NCBI GenBank assembly: GCA_050181915.1
Contig: JBFXCS010000003.1
Span: 496,001-560,000 of the forward strand
Reading direction: 5' to 3'
DNA length: 64,000 nucleotides
DNA from: JBFXCS01 sp050181915
GTDB lineage: Bacteria > Actinomycetota > Thermoleophilia > Miltoncostaeales > Miltoncostaeaceae
The position numbers and the translations under genes were made by a program. The notes under the pieces are model-generated. The model did not search any database and was not told where the DNA came from. It saw only the letters and a list, made by a program, of their open reading frames with translations. Below, in pieces: positions 8,993 to 17,373 of this stretch; the first letter of the stretch is position 1; the number at the start of each line of letters is the position of its first letter.

Positions 8993-9708
8993 CCCGTCGA
9001 CCCGGCGGTGACCCGGTCCTGGATCCCTTCCAGGCCCGGCTGCTGGAGGACCTGACCCGCTACGTCGAGGGGCGCGCGCAGCTGCCCCTCGACGACGTGC
9101 GCCCCGCTCGCGCACGCCGCAGCGCGCGGCGACGGGTGCTTCTCGCCGCGGCGGCTCTCCTGCTGGTCGCGGCGGCAGCGGCGGCGGCCGTGATCGCCGG
9201 CCGACCCGATGCGCAGACCGCGGCGGTCGCAGGCGTCGCCTGCGCCGACGCGGCGAGCGACACGCCGGACCTGGCGATCATCGCCGCCGACGGACGTCCG
9301 CCCCTGGAGGTCTGCGCGCAGCTGTGGCGCACGCGCCAGATCGCCGGGTCGTCGGGGGACGTACCGCAGCTGACCCCGTGCCTGGCGGATTCGGGCGCCA
9401 TCATCGTCTACCCCGCCGGCCCCGGCATCTGCGCACGGCTCGGCCTCGACCCCGAGATTCCCGCCGGGTACGCCGACGCCGGACGACGGATCAACGCCTT
9501 CCGCCGCGCGCTCGTCACGCGCCTGGAGCCGACCGCCGAGGGCTGCCCGTCGGCCACCGAGGCCGGCGTGCTGGCCGAGGAGGAGCTCGGGAGAGCGGGG
9601 CTCGCCGGCTGGTCGGTCGAGGTCGATACGCGCGGCGTCGGTGAGTGCGCGTCGTTCGGCATGGACGCCGCCCGGAGGGTGGTCACCGTCACGCCGCTTC
9701 CGCGTTAA
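8989..9708 (+). CDS. Membrane protein, probable anti-sigma factor partner
   Basis: A 239-residue protein with a charged cytoplasmic N-terminus (residues 1-48, ending in RARRSARRR), one hydrophobic helix at about 49-68 (leucine/alanine rich) and an extracytoplasmic domain of about 170 residues with several Cys. No ZAS zinc motif (HxxxCxxC) is visible in the N-terminus, so assignment as anti-sigma factor rests on context: a 4-bp overlap with the ECF sigma gene and a GGGAGGA ribosome site inside that gene. It could instead be an effector of the regulon. Confidence 0.6.
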   Translation: MTRRPGGDPVLDPFQARLLEDLTRYVEGRAQLPLDDVRPARARRSARRRVLLAAAALLLVAAAAAAAVIAGRPDAQTAAVAGVACADAASDTPDLAIIAADGRPPLEVCAQLWRTRQIAGSSGDVPQLTPCLADSGAIIVYPAGPGICARLGLDPEIPAGYADAGRRINAFRRALVTRLEPTAEGCPSATEAGVLAEEELGRAGLAGWSVEVDTRGVGECASFGMDAARRVVTVTPLPR

Positions 9709-9728
9709 GCCCGCGCCGCGCCGGCCGC

Positions 9729-10043
9729 TCAGCCGCCGAGGGGCGACGTCGGGATCCGCGTCTCGCCGATCACCCGGGGGACGAGGAAGCCCTCCTCGTC
9801 GATGAAGCACCAGCACCACTCCTCACCGGGCTCGATCGACCGGATGATCGGGTGCCCGGCGGTCCGGGCGTGGGACGAGGCGTGGCGGCGCGGCGAGCTG
9901 TCGCAGCAGCCGACGTGCCCGCAGGTGAGGCAGATGCGCAGGTGCAACCACAGGGTGCCCTCGCGCAGGCAGTCCTCGCAGCCGTCGACCTCGTCGGGCA
10001 GGCGCTCCAGGGCGACACGGTCGATGTGGGCGCAGCCGCTCAC
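9729..10043 (-). CDS. UBP-type zinc finger protein
   Basis: A 104-residue protein made almost entirely of a ubiquitin-protease-type zinc finger. Visible zinc ligands include GCEDC, the pair CLTCGHVGCC, and the His residues in HASSHARTAGHP, followed by EEWCWCFIDE. In bacteria such stand-alone fingers are common in actinobacteria and are of unknown use, as there is no ubiquitin system here. The GTG at 10043 overlaps the stop of the DUF2630 gene by 4 bp, so the two are coupled. Confidence 0.85.
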   Translation of the reverse strand: MSGCAHIDRVALERLPDEVDGCEDCLREGTLWLHLRICLTCGHVGCCDSSPRRHASSHARTAGHPIIRSIEPGEEWCWCFIDEEGFLVPRVIGETRIPTSPLGG

Positions 10044-10273
10044 TGGCGATAGTCCTCGACGGTGCCCTCGCCGCGGACGCTCGCCTGATCGGGGTCGAGG
10101 CCGAACTCCTCGCGCCCCCGGCGCTGCCGCAGCAGATCCCAGCAGCGGTCGAGCTCCACGCGCACGCTCTCCAGCCTCTGATGGCGCGAATCGTCCGCCG
10201 GATCGCCGTCGAGCAGGCGGTGCTCCTCGGCGACGAGCCGCTCGATCAGCGCGCTGATGCTCTCGTCGGACAT
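10040..10273 (-). CDS. DUF2630 family protein
   Basis: A 77-residue mostly helical cytoplasmic protein with the DUF2630 signature VRVELDRCWDLLRQRRGREEFG followed by DPDQA, shown here only in part. The N-terminal half ISALIERLVAEEHRLL looks like a coiled-coil helix. The ATG at 10273 follows GGGAGGAG; an in-frame ATG 17 codons upstream is less likely. Function is unknown. It is the first gene of a two-gene operon with the zinc finger gene. Confidence 0.82.
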   Translation of the reverse strand: MSDESISALIERLVAEEHRLLDGDPADDSRHQRLESVRVELDRCWDLLRQRRGREEFGLDPDQASVRGEGTVEDYRQ

Positions 10274-10329
10274 GTCTCCTCCCGCACGCGCGTAGCCGAT
10301 GACCATCACGCAGGGTAACGTCACCGCCC

Positions 10330-12240
10330 GTGCGCACGACCGGCACCGTCACGAAGCTCGCCCTGGTGGCCCTCGTCGTCGCGCTCACCGCCGGCACGGG
10401 GACCGCGGCCGCCGCGACGGACGCCGAGACGCGGCTCGCCCAGCGGTACGCGCCGATCGCCGAGCTGCGCGTGCAGAAGGCCGAGTGCGACCGAAGCGGC
10501 GAGGCGTACCCGCCGATCCCGGTCGACGCCGTGCTCTCGAACCCGGAGATCAGCCTGCGCGGGCCCGGGGCCGGCGGCCCGGTGGTGAAGCAGGGGCCCT
10601 CGGCCCGCGACCTCTACGGCGTCTCGAAGGAGTACTACCTCGACTTCCCCGGCGATCCGCGCCGACCCGGCTGCGGCTACGAGCGCGACGGGCGCCGCTT
10701 CGACGCGGGCATGCCGAACGTGGCCTACGCCCACATCGCCCGCCAGGCCGACCGCCCGGACCGCATCGCCCTCCAGTACTGGCTCTACTACTACTTCAAC
10801 GACTTCAACAACACGCACGAGAGCGACTGGGAGTTCGTCCAGATCGTCTTCCCGGCGTCGTCGGCGGAGGAGGCGCTGCGCGTGAGCCCCGTCGAGGTGG
10901 GCTACGCCCAGCACTCGGGCGGGGAGCGGGCGGGGTGGGACGACGACAAGCTCGAGCGGCGCGGCGACCGCCCGGTCGTCTACGTGGCCGCCGGATCGCA
11001 CGCCAGCTTCTTCAGCCCGCATCTGTACCTGGGTCGCTCGGCGAACGAGGGCTTCGGCTGCGACGACACCCGCACCCCCTCGCGGGCGGTGCCGCTCGAG
11101 GCGCGCCTGCTGCCCGACGAGCCCTCCGGGCCGGACGACCCGGCGGCGTGGCTGGGCTTCGCCGGCCACTGGGGCGAGCTGCGGCCTCCCCCCTTCGACG
11201 GACCCACCGGCCCGGCGGCCAAGAGGCAGTGGACCCGGCCCATCGACTGGCAGGACGACCTGCGCGACGGCAGCGTCGTCGTGCCGAGCGGCCTGGTGAT
11301 CGGCCCGGCGGTGAGCGGCTTCTTCTGCGGCGCCGTCGAGTCGGGCTCGCATCTGCTCCTGGACTTCTCGATCTCGCCGCTGCCGTACCTGGGCCTGCTG
11401 CTGGTGCTGCTGGCCGCGCTGGGTACCGTCGTGACCCGCACCGACTGGGCGCTGGTGCCGCTGCCGCCGCTCGCGGCGCGCCGCACCGGCGGCGAGGCGA
11501 TGCGCTCCTCCACGCGCTTCTACCGCAGCCACATCGGCGCGGTGATGGCGATGGGCATCATCTTCATCCCGCTCGGCATCGTCGCCGCGGGCGTGCATCG
11601 CGGCCTGCTGGCCATCGACCAGATCGGAGCGCTGTCGGCGATCTCGGGCGGCGTCATCGCCGCGCTGCTGGGCCTGTTCGTCGGCGGCGCGGGGAACCTC
11701 GCCGGGACGATCCTGGTCGATGCCGCCTCGGCCTGGACCGTGGAGGACGCCGGCGCGGGGCGGAGGGTCGCGGCCTCCTCGTCGTGGGCGGCGGTGGGAG
11801 CCCGCTTCTGGGCCCTGGTGCGCACGGTGCTGCGGGCGGCGATCCCGGTGGTGCTACTGCTGGCCTCGGTGATCGGGATCCCCTGGGCGATCCGGCGCCT
11901 GGTGCGGGTGGTGCTGGTGCCGCAGGTCGTGATGATCGAGGGACGCTCCGGCGCCGACGCGATCCGCCGCAGCGCCGCCCTCGTGCGGGGCAGGGGGGTC
12001 GAGGTGGCCGGCCGGGTGCTCGGCGTCAGCACCATCGGGCTGGCGGCGGGCCCGATCGTGGCCGTGCCGCTGCTGTTCCTCACCGGCCTCCCCCTGCCCA
12101 CGGTCAATGCGATCGGCTCGCTGGTGTACGTGCTGACGATGCCGTGGGTGGGCATCACCATGACCCTGCTCTACGGCGACCTCGTGGCGCGCGAGGACGA
12201 CGGGGACGCCCCGGGCGAGGGCGACCGGGCGGCGGGCTAG
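10330..12240 (+). CDS. Vps62-like domain protein with multi-pass membrane C-terminus
   Basis: A 636-residue protein starting at GTG. Residues 1-30 are a signal peptide or first helix. Residues 35-340 form an extracytoplasmic domain with Vps62-like features: RYAPIAELR, LQYWLYYYFNDFNN followed by HESDWE, and VYVAAGSHASFF. The C-terminal 270 residues contain about six membrane helices (for example YLGLLLVLLAALGTVV, AVMAMGIIFIPLGIVAAGV and AIPVVLLLASVIGIPWAI) and resemble the membrane domain of large glycerophosphodiesterase-type proteins. Function unknown; cell-surface binding or hydrolysis is possible. Its stop overlaps the convergent gene at 12237. Confidence 0.75.
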   Translation: MRTTGTVTKLALVALVVALTAGTGTAAAATDAETRLAQRYAPIAELRVQKAECDRSGEAYPPIPVDAVLSNPEISLRGPGAGGPVVKQGPSARDLYGVSKEYYLDFPGDPRRPGCGYERDGRRFDAGMPNVAYAHIARQADRPDRIALQYWLYYYFNDFNNTHESDWEFVQIVFPASSAEEALRVSPVEVGYAQHSGGERAGWDDDKLERRGDRPVVYVAAGSHASFFSPHLYLGRSANEGFGCDDTRTPSRAVPLEARLLPDEPSGPDDPAAWLGFAGHWGELRPPPFDGPTGPAAKRQWTRPIDWQDDLRDGSVVVPSGLVIGPAVSGFFCGAVESGSHLLLDFSISPLPYLGLLLVLLAALGTVVTRTDWALVPLPPLAARRTGGEAMRSSTRFYRSHIGAVMAMGIIFIPLGIVAAGVHRGLLAIDQIGALSAISGGVIAALLGLFVGGAGNLAGTILVDAASAWTVEDAGAGRRVAASSSWAAVGARFWALVRTVLRAAIPVVLLLASVIGIPWAIRRLVRVVLVPQVVMIEGRSGADAIRRSAALVRGRGVEVAGRVLGVSTIGLAAGPIVAVPLLFLTGLPLPTVNAIGSLVYVLTMPWVGITMTLLYGDLVAREDDGDAPGEGDRAAG

Positions 12241-12506
12241 CCGGGGAAGCCGCCGCCGAGGCGGCCGTCCGGGCCCGGCGCGCCGAACCGCGCCTGGGCG
12301 CCGCGCACGTGCACCTCGCGCACCACGCCGCGCACGAACTCGCCGCGCTCGTCGGGGTCCATCTCCTCCAGCCGCCGCACCTGCTCGGAGGAGACCGCCA
12401 CGTCGGGCGCCGCCGCGACCGCGCGCAGGGGATCCTCGATCAGGGCCTCGCGGAAGGCCGGATCGGCCACGGCGCGCGTCCAGAGCGGGGTGCTGCCGTC
12501 CGCCAT
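12237..12506 (-). CDS. Small NHLP-clan-like protein (RiPP-precursor-like)
   Basis: An 89-residue protein. Residues 10-60 (WTRAVADPAFREALIEDPLR, then a segment on Val/Ser/Glu ending RRLEEMDPDERGEF) resemble the nitrile-hydratase-like leader fold found in Franean1_4349/Os1348-type peptide precursors: an aromatic-basic start, DPxFRxxLxxDP and a helical run. The last 20 residues are Gly/Pro rich and end GGGFPG. It starts 7 bp after the stop of a metalloprotease gene on the same strand. No modifying enzyme is recognisable nearby, so a peptide natural product is only a possibility; it may be an ordinary small protein sharing the fold. Confidence 0.55.
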   Translation of the reverse strand: MADGSTPLWTRAVADPAFREALIEDPLRAVAAAPDVAVSSEQVRRLEEMDPDERGEFVRGVVREVHVRGAQARFGAPGPDGRLGGGFPG

Positions 12507-12513
12507 GCGGCGA

Positions 12514-13344
12514 TCATGGCATGGAGAGGTCGTCCATCGCCCCGGCCAGTCGCCGCCGGTGGCGCGGTCCCAGCACCCCCGGCAGCAGCCGCGCCACCCC
12601 GGCGCGGATCTCCTCGGCCTCGTGCGAGCCGATCGCCGACCGGCAGATCGCGTCGGCGGCGTCGACGTCATCGCCCGACACCCACCAGCTTCCGAGCAGG
12701 GTGGTGAGCATCTCCAGCTTCGCCGCGGTGGAGAGGGCGGCGACGCGCTCCGGCGACGCGCACTCGGTCCACAGGCGCACGCGGTCGTCCCGCGTCCCGA
12801 TCGGCGCGTCGTTCTCGGCCGCGTGATCGCGCAGCGTGCGCGCCGTGACCGGGGAGCCCCGGCGGCCCATGATGCTGTGCTCGTAGCCCGCGTGCGGAGG
12901 CGTGCGCCGCCTCAGACCCGCCATGCCCCGCAGCCGGCTGAGCGGGCTCTCGCGGTAGCGGTCGCGCAGGCCGATGAGGTGGCCGAGCTCGTGGGCGACG
13001 ACCCACGAGAAGGCGTCCGGCTCCTCCACGTCGAGGACGATGAACCCGTGGATCCGGTTCGCGAAGGAGGGGCGGCCGCCCATGCGCCGCATGACGAGCG
13101 TCGCCTCGCGGTGGCGGCGCCACCAGCGCGCGCGGCGCGCCCCGAAGGGCACCTCGACCTCGCACGCGACGCGCGAGCCGTCGGGGAAGCCGCGGTTCCA
13201 GTGCTCGCGGATCCCCCGCTGGGCCGCGATGGCCCGTTCGGCGGTGGCCTCCGGGCCGATGGCCAGGATGCGCCCCTCGATGCGCAGGGACCGGCCCTCG
13301 CGGTGCACCAGGATCCCCGGCGCCGGGCGGAAGCTCTCGACCAC
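12514..13344 (-). CDS. Putative zinc metalloprotease (HExxHxxG)
   Basis: A 276-residue protein with the zinc motif HELGHLIGLRD around residue 120, matching HExxHxxGxxD/H of metzincin-like peptidases. The segment before it (FIVLDVEEPDAFSWVVA) forms the expected strand and helix, and HSIMGRRG after it resembles the methionine turn. No signal peptide is seen, so it may be cytoplasmic or released by another route. The C-terminal 60 residues are helical. It is followed at once by the NHLP-clan-like small protein, suggesting a two-gene unit. Substrate unknown. Confidence 0.65.
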   Translation of the reverse strand: MVESFRPAPGILVHREGRSLRIEGRILAIGPEATAERAIAAQRGIREHWNRGFPDGSRVACEVEVPFGARRARWWRRHREATLVMRRMGGRPSFANRIHGFIVLDVEEPDAFSWVVAHELGHLIGLRDRYRESPLSRLRGMAGLRRRTPPHAGYEHSIMGRRGSPVTARTLRDHAAENDAPIGTRDDRVRLWTECASPERVAALSTAAKLEMLTTLLGSWWVSGDDVDAADAICRSAIGSHEAEEIRAGVARLLPGVLGPRHRRRLAGAMDDLSMP

Positions 13345-13378
13345 CGCCGCAGCCTACGACGTCACGCCCTCCCGGCCG

Positions 13379-15934
13379 CTACCGCCGCAGCGGGATCCGG
13401 ACCAGGGTCCCCTCGTCGGACAGGGTGAGCCAGAGCGCCGCCGAGCCGACCGCCATCGCCCGCGCGCCGGCGAGGGAGCGGCCCAGGGCGAGCGGTCGGC
13501 CGATGGTCCGGCCGGTGCGGGCGTCGCGCCGCACGACCGACAGGGTGAACCCTCCTCGCCCACCGCGCACCGCGAGCGCCCTGGCCAGCCACACCGATCG
13601 CCCGTCGCGAGCGATCGCCGTGTAGCGACCGCTCCTGAGGCCCTTGCCGCGCGTCCAGGCCGCACCCACCGCGGGCAGCTCGGCGGCGTCGACGCCGAGA
13701 CCGGGGACCGCGGACGAGCGAACCTCCCTCACCGCGCCGTCCGAGGGGTCGACGGTCGCCACCCGGACGTCGCGGGACCCGTCCCCACCGCCGCCGACGA
13801 GCCAGATCCGGCCGCCTCCGATCGCCACCGACGAGACACGGAGGCCGGCCACGGTGAACCTCGCGGGCGGCGCGGCCGGATCACGCGGATCGAACCGCAG
13901 CAGGGTGCCGCCGGAGCACGGCAGGAGGAGGGGGGCGCCGCACTCCTGAGAGGCAACCCACGCGCCTCCGGCCCCGACCGCGACGTCCTGGGGGGATCCG
14001 GGCACCGGCACGGTGGACGTGACCCGCCGCGCGATCGGATCGATGCGCTGGAGGTGGCCGCCGCGCCGATCGGTCCCGACCACCCAGAGCGCCCCGGCGC
14101 CGTGGGCGATCGCCGCGGCGCCGCGACCGACGGGGATCGGGGGGAAGGTTCGGCGGCCCTCGCCCGAGAGACGACGGACGGCCGCGGTGCCGTCGGGCTC
14201 GGACGAGAGCACCCACGCGGCGCCGGCGCCGGTCGCGACGTCGACCGGCGCCGTGCCCACGGCGACCCGCCGCCGGGCCGGCCGGGTGACCGTGACCTTC
14301 ACCGGGGGAGTGGCCCCGCCGACCGGGGAGAAGATCCGCAGGACGTGCACGCCCCTGCCGCCGAGGCGCACCGGCACCTCCAGCAGCCCGCCGAGCGACG
14401 GGCCGGTCAGGCGCGCGTAGGCGATCGCCGCCCACCTGCCCCTCGTGAGCCGCTGCACGCCGACGACCGTGTGGTCGAGCGTGTTCCGCAGCGACGGCCT
14501 CAGCCGCGCGAGCGCGTTCACCGGTACGCGGGCGGGGGCGGAGAGCCCGGCGAAGTCGGGCACCACCGGCTCCAGGACGAATCCCGGGCCCGCGGTGAGG
14601 ACGGCGGCGCGCACCCGGCTGTCGGGGCCGCTGCTCTCGCTCCACAGCGCGACGCCGTCGTCGGCGCCGGCCAGAGCGGCGACCGGCAGGAACGGCGCCG
14701 CGGGTACCGAGATGGGCTGCCGAGGCTCCCACGCGCCGCCGGCCGGCCGCCGGGCCGCCATCACCGTGACCGAGCCGGTGGCGTCGCGGCTTCCGGCCCA
14801 GACGGCGAGGGCCGACCCGTCGGGCGCCACCGCGAGGGCGGGGTCCCTCGAGCCGTCCGACCCGTCGGCGGACGCCGGCCGCTCGGGCAGAGACAACCGC
14901 ACCGGGGAGCTCCACGGCCCTGTGGCGGGCGCCGTGGCGGCGACGACGCCCTCGGGCGCCCGCCACAGGGCGACCGCGTCGCCCGAGGGCGCCAGGGCGA
15001 TGTCCGGCGGCCCGTAGTACGACCATCGCCCACCGAGCTCGGACGGCGGTCCCCATGCGCCGCCCGCGGGCCGGCGCGCCACGGCCAGGGTGGCGCCGGA
15101 TCCGTCGGCGACGGTCCACGCCGCCAGGGCGTCGCCCGCGTCGTCGAGGGCGACCGCGGCGTCGAGGGCGACCACGGCGGCGGGGGGACGCCCGGACGGC
15201 GAGACCGGGACGGGCGGCCCCCAGGCGCCGCCGGGCGGCCGCTCGGCCACCAGCACCTGCCCGACACCGGTCCCGCGGGCATCGATCCAGGCCGCGGCGG
15301 CGGCGCCAGAGGCGTTCACGGCCAGGCCGGGGACGCCGTTGCCCTGCCCCAGGGCGACGGTTGCGAAGGAGGCCGCGCCGGACGGCGCGTCGGCGGCCAT
15401 CATCGTGAAGTCCGCGCCGCGCCACACGACGGTCACCCCGCCGCCGGCGTCGATGGCGACGGCCGCGGGAGTCGGCGTCCCGGCGATCTCCCCCACGGCC
15501 ACGGGGTCCCCCCAGTCGGCCCTCCCCGCCGGCCGGGTCGCGACGACGATCGTCGTCCGCTCGACGACCGACGATCCCGTGCCGCGCTGCCACAACGCGA
15601 CGGCGTCGCCCCGGGCGTTCACGGCGATGCGCGGATTGAACACGAGGCAGTTCGGGGCGCCGGGCGCGCACCCCGCCGCGAGGGCCGACGGCGGGCCGAA
15701 GGCCGGCGCCCCCGCCGGGCGCTCGGCGACGGCGATCGAGCTGCTCGGTCCGCGCGTCCACACGGCGATGGCGTCGCCGGACCCGTCGGCCGCCACCTGG
15801 GCGCCGCCGAGGCCCGAGCGCGGCTCGTCGAGCACCACCGGCGCGCTCCAGCCGGACCGGGCGGAGGCGACCGACGACGACGCGAGCGCGGCGAGAGCCG
15901 CGAGGACGACGGCGAGGCGGAGGATCCGGGACAT
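13379..15934 (-). CDS. Large secreted double beta-propeller-like protein
   Basis: An 851-residue protein with a clear signal peptide (residues 1-26, hydrophobic core AVVLAALAALASSSVASA). The N-terminal half carries about eight tandem units of roughly 50-60 residues, each with a core like GDAVALW or GDALAAW (also AIAVWTRG, AVWAGS, GVALWSES) followed by a GxWGPP-type turn, as in sialidase- or BNR-like propellers. After a linker at about 440-560 the C-terminal part has five to six different units such as GAGALWVVG, GAGGAWVAS, GGGRIWLVG and GSAALWLTL, typical of a second propeller. It is probably an exported surface protein that binds proteins or glycans; no catalytic residues were recognised. 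Confidence 0.75.
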   Translation of the reverse strand: MSRILRLAVVLAALAALASSSVASARSGWSAPVVLDEPRSGLGGAQVAADGSGDAIAVWTRGPSSSIAVAERPAGAPAFGPPSALAAGCAPGAPNCLVFNPRIAVNARGDAVALWQRGTGSSVVERTTIVVATRPAGRADWGDPVAVGEIAGTPTPAAVAIDAGGGVTVVWRGADFTMMAADAPSGAASFATVALGQGNGVPGLAVNASGAAAAAWIDARGTGVGQVLVAERPPGGAWGPPVPVSPSGRPPAAVVALDAAVALDDAGDALAAWTVADGSGATLAVARRPAGGAWGPPSELGGRWSYYGPPDIALAPSGDAVALWRAPEGVVAATAPATGPWSSPVRLSLPERPASADGSDGSRDPALAVAPDGSALAVWAGSRDATGSVTVMAARRPAGGAWEPRQPISVPAAPFLPVAALAGADDGVALWSESSGPDSRVRAAVLTAGPGFVLEPVVPDFAGLSAPARVPVNALARLRPSLRNTLDHTVVGVQRLTRGRWAAIAYARLTGPSLGGLLEVPVRLGGRGVHVLRIFSPVGGATPPVKVTVTRPARRRVAVGTAPVDVATGAGAAWVLSSEPDGTAAVRRLSGEGRRTFPPIPVGRGAAAIAHGAGALWVVGTDRRGGHLQRIDPIARRVTSTVPVPGSPQDVAVGAGGAWVASQECGAPLLLPCSGGTLLRFDPRDPAAPPARFTVAGLRVSSVAIGGGRIWLVGGGGDGSRDVRVATVDPSDGAVREVRSSAVPGLGVDAAELPAVGAAWTRGKGLRSGRYTAIARDGRSVWLARALAVRGGRGGFTLSVVRRDARTGRTIGRPLALGRSLAGARAMAVGSAALWLTLSDEGTLVRIPLRR

Positions 15935-16040
15935 CGGCGCGACGCTACCTCAGCGCCTTCCGCGGCGAGGACCCGGTGCGCCGATCATTACCCGCTCCTC
16001 AGCCGTCGCACATGAATCGGGTGCGGCGCCGCGGCGGCCC

Positions 16041-16145
16041 CTAGTGCCGTGTCCGGTGACGTCGGGCCGTTATGGCCGCGAAAACCCGGCGGGGCAAGGA
16101 CGCAGCGAGCAAGAACGGGGCGAACGTCGCCTGACGCGGCACTAG
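16041..16145. repeat. MITE-like inverted-repeat element 1 (105 bp)
   Basis: An intergenic element bounded by CTAG at both ends. The first 28 bases and the reverse complement of the last 28 match imperfectly (CTAGTGCCGTGTCCGGTGAC against CTAGTGCCGCGTCAGGCGAC). Inside, at 16093-16105, is the 13-mer GGCAAGGACGCAG, which recurs in a second element at 37186-37349. It ends 10 bp before the GTG of the M29 peptidase gene. Ends with TA at the termini are typical of IS630/Tc1-type non-autonomous elements; no transposase lies in the window. Confidence 0.65.
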
Positions 16146-16155
16146 ACTGCGGCGC

Positions 16156-17358
16156 GTGAGCGACGAGCGCCTCGCGAAGCTGGCCGATCTCGCCGTCCGC
16201 GCCGGCGCGAACCTGCAGCCGGGGCAGGTGGTGTCGGTGAGCGGCCGCCCCGGCCAGGAGGATCTGGCGCGCGCCGTCGCCGACGCGGCCTACCGGGCCG
16301 GGGCGAAGTTCGTCGACCTCGCCTGGTTCGACCCGCACGTCAAGCTCGCGCGGCTTGCCCACGCGCCCGACGACAGCCTCGACTGGGTGCCGCCGTGGTA
16401 CGGCGAGCGCATCAGGGCGATCGGGGAGATGGCGGGCGCCACCATCGCCCTCACCGGTCCCACCGCGCCCGGCCTCTTCGACGGGGTCGATCCGGCGCGC
16501 GCCGGCCGCGACCGGCTGCCGTCGGTGAAGGAGGGCACCGAGGTGCTGATGGCGGGCCTGGTGAACTGGACCGTCATCCCCTGCCCCAACCCCGAGTGGG
16601 CCGCCCTCGTGCACCCGGAGCTGCCGCGCGACGAGGCGCTGGCCCTGCTGTGGGACCAGATCGCGCGGGTCTGCCGGCTCGACGAGCCCGACCCCGCCGC
16701 CGCGTGGCGCGAGCGCGGCGCGGCCCTGGCCGACACCGCGCGCCGGCTGAACGAGCTGTCGCTGTCGGCGCTGCGCTTCGTGGGCCCCGGCACCGATCTC
16801 ACCGTCGGCCTGCTGCCGGGCTCGACCTGGCTGGGCGGGGGCGGGGAGCGCGCCGACGGCCTCGCCCACCTGCCGAACATCCCCACCGAGGAGGTGTTCA
16901 CCAGCCCCGACCCGCTGAGGACGGAGGGCCACGTCACCGCGACCCGCCCGCTCGACGTGGCCGGCACGGTCATCCGCGGGCTGGCGGTGCGCTTCGAGGG
17001 GGGACGGGCGGTCGAGATCACCGCCGACGAGGGCGCCGAGGTGCTGCGGGGCCGCGCCGCGGTCGACGAGGGCGCCGCCCGCCTGGGCGAGGTGGCCCTG
17101 GTGGACGGCTCGGGGCGCATCGGCCCGCTCGGCACCGTCTTCTACGACACCCTGCTCGACGAGAACGCCGCCAGCCACATCGCGATCGGCGCGGCCTACC
17201 CGCACGGCGCACCGGACGAGGCCGACCGCATCAACCGCAGCGAGATCCACATCGACTTCATGATCGGCGGGCCCGAGGTGACGGTGCTGGGCGTCGACGC
17301 CGCGGGCGCCGAGCGGGTGCTGCTGGAGGGCGGCGAGTGGCGGTGGGGCGGGGCCTGA
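16156..17358 (+). CDS. M29-family metalloaminopeptidase
   Basis: A 400-residue cytoplasmic aminopeptidase of the thermophilic M29 type, which removes N-terminal residues using two metal ions. Likely metal ligands are visible: the Glu pair in NIPTEEVFTSP, Glu in GEVALVDG, His in ENAASHIAIG, and His/Asp in SEIHIDFMIGG. The length equals that of the family. The GTG at 16156 opens with SDERLAKLADLAV, a normal family N-terminus. Its upstream region is almost entirely the inverted-repeat element, so its promoter may lie within or be supplied by that element. Confidence 0.92.
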   Translation: MSDERLAKLADLAVRAGANLQPGQVVSVSGRPGQEDLARAVADAAYRAGAKFVDLAWFDPHVKLARLAHAPDDSLDWVPPWYGERIRAIGEMAGATIALTGPTAPGLFDGVDPARAGRDRLPSVKEGTEVLMAGLVNWTVIPCPNPEWAALVHPELPRDEALALLWDQIARVCRLDEPDPAAAWRERGAALADTARRLNELSLSALRFVGPGTDLTVGLLPGSTWLGGGGERADGLAHLPNIPTEEVFTSPDPLRTEGHVTATRPLDVAGTVIRGLAVRFEGGRAVEITADEGAEVLRGRAAVDEGAARLGEVALVDGSGRIGPLGTVFYDTLLDENAASHIAIGAAYPHGAPDEADRINRSEIHIDFMIGGPEVTVLGVDAAGAERVLLEGGEWRWGGA

Positions 17359-17373
17359 TCACCCGCGCGCGGC

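Noticed and set aside
16041..16145. Cyclic-di-GMP riboswitch, because GGCAAGGACGCAG resembles GGCAAA...GGACGCA
   Set aside because: The separate conserved stems and the second half of that riboswitch are absent, and the same core occurs in an element with clear terminal inverted repeats.
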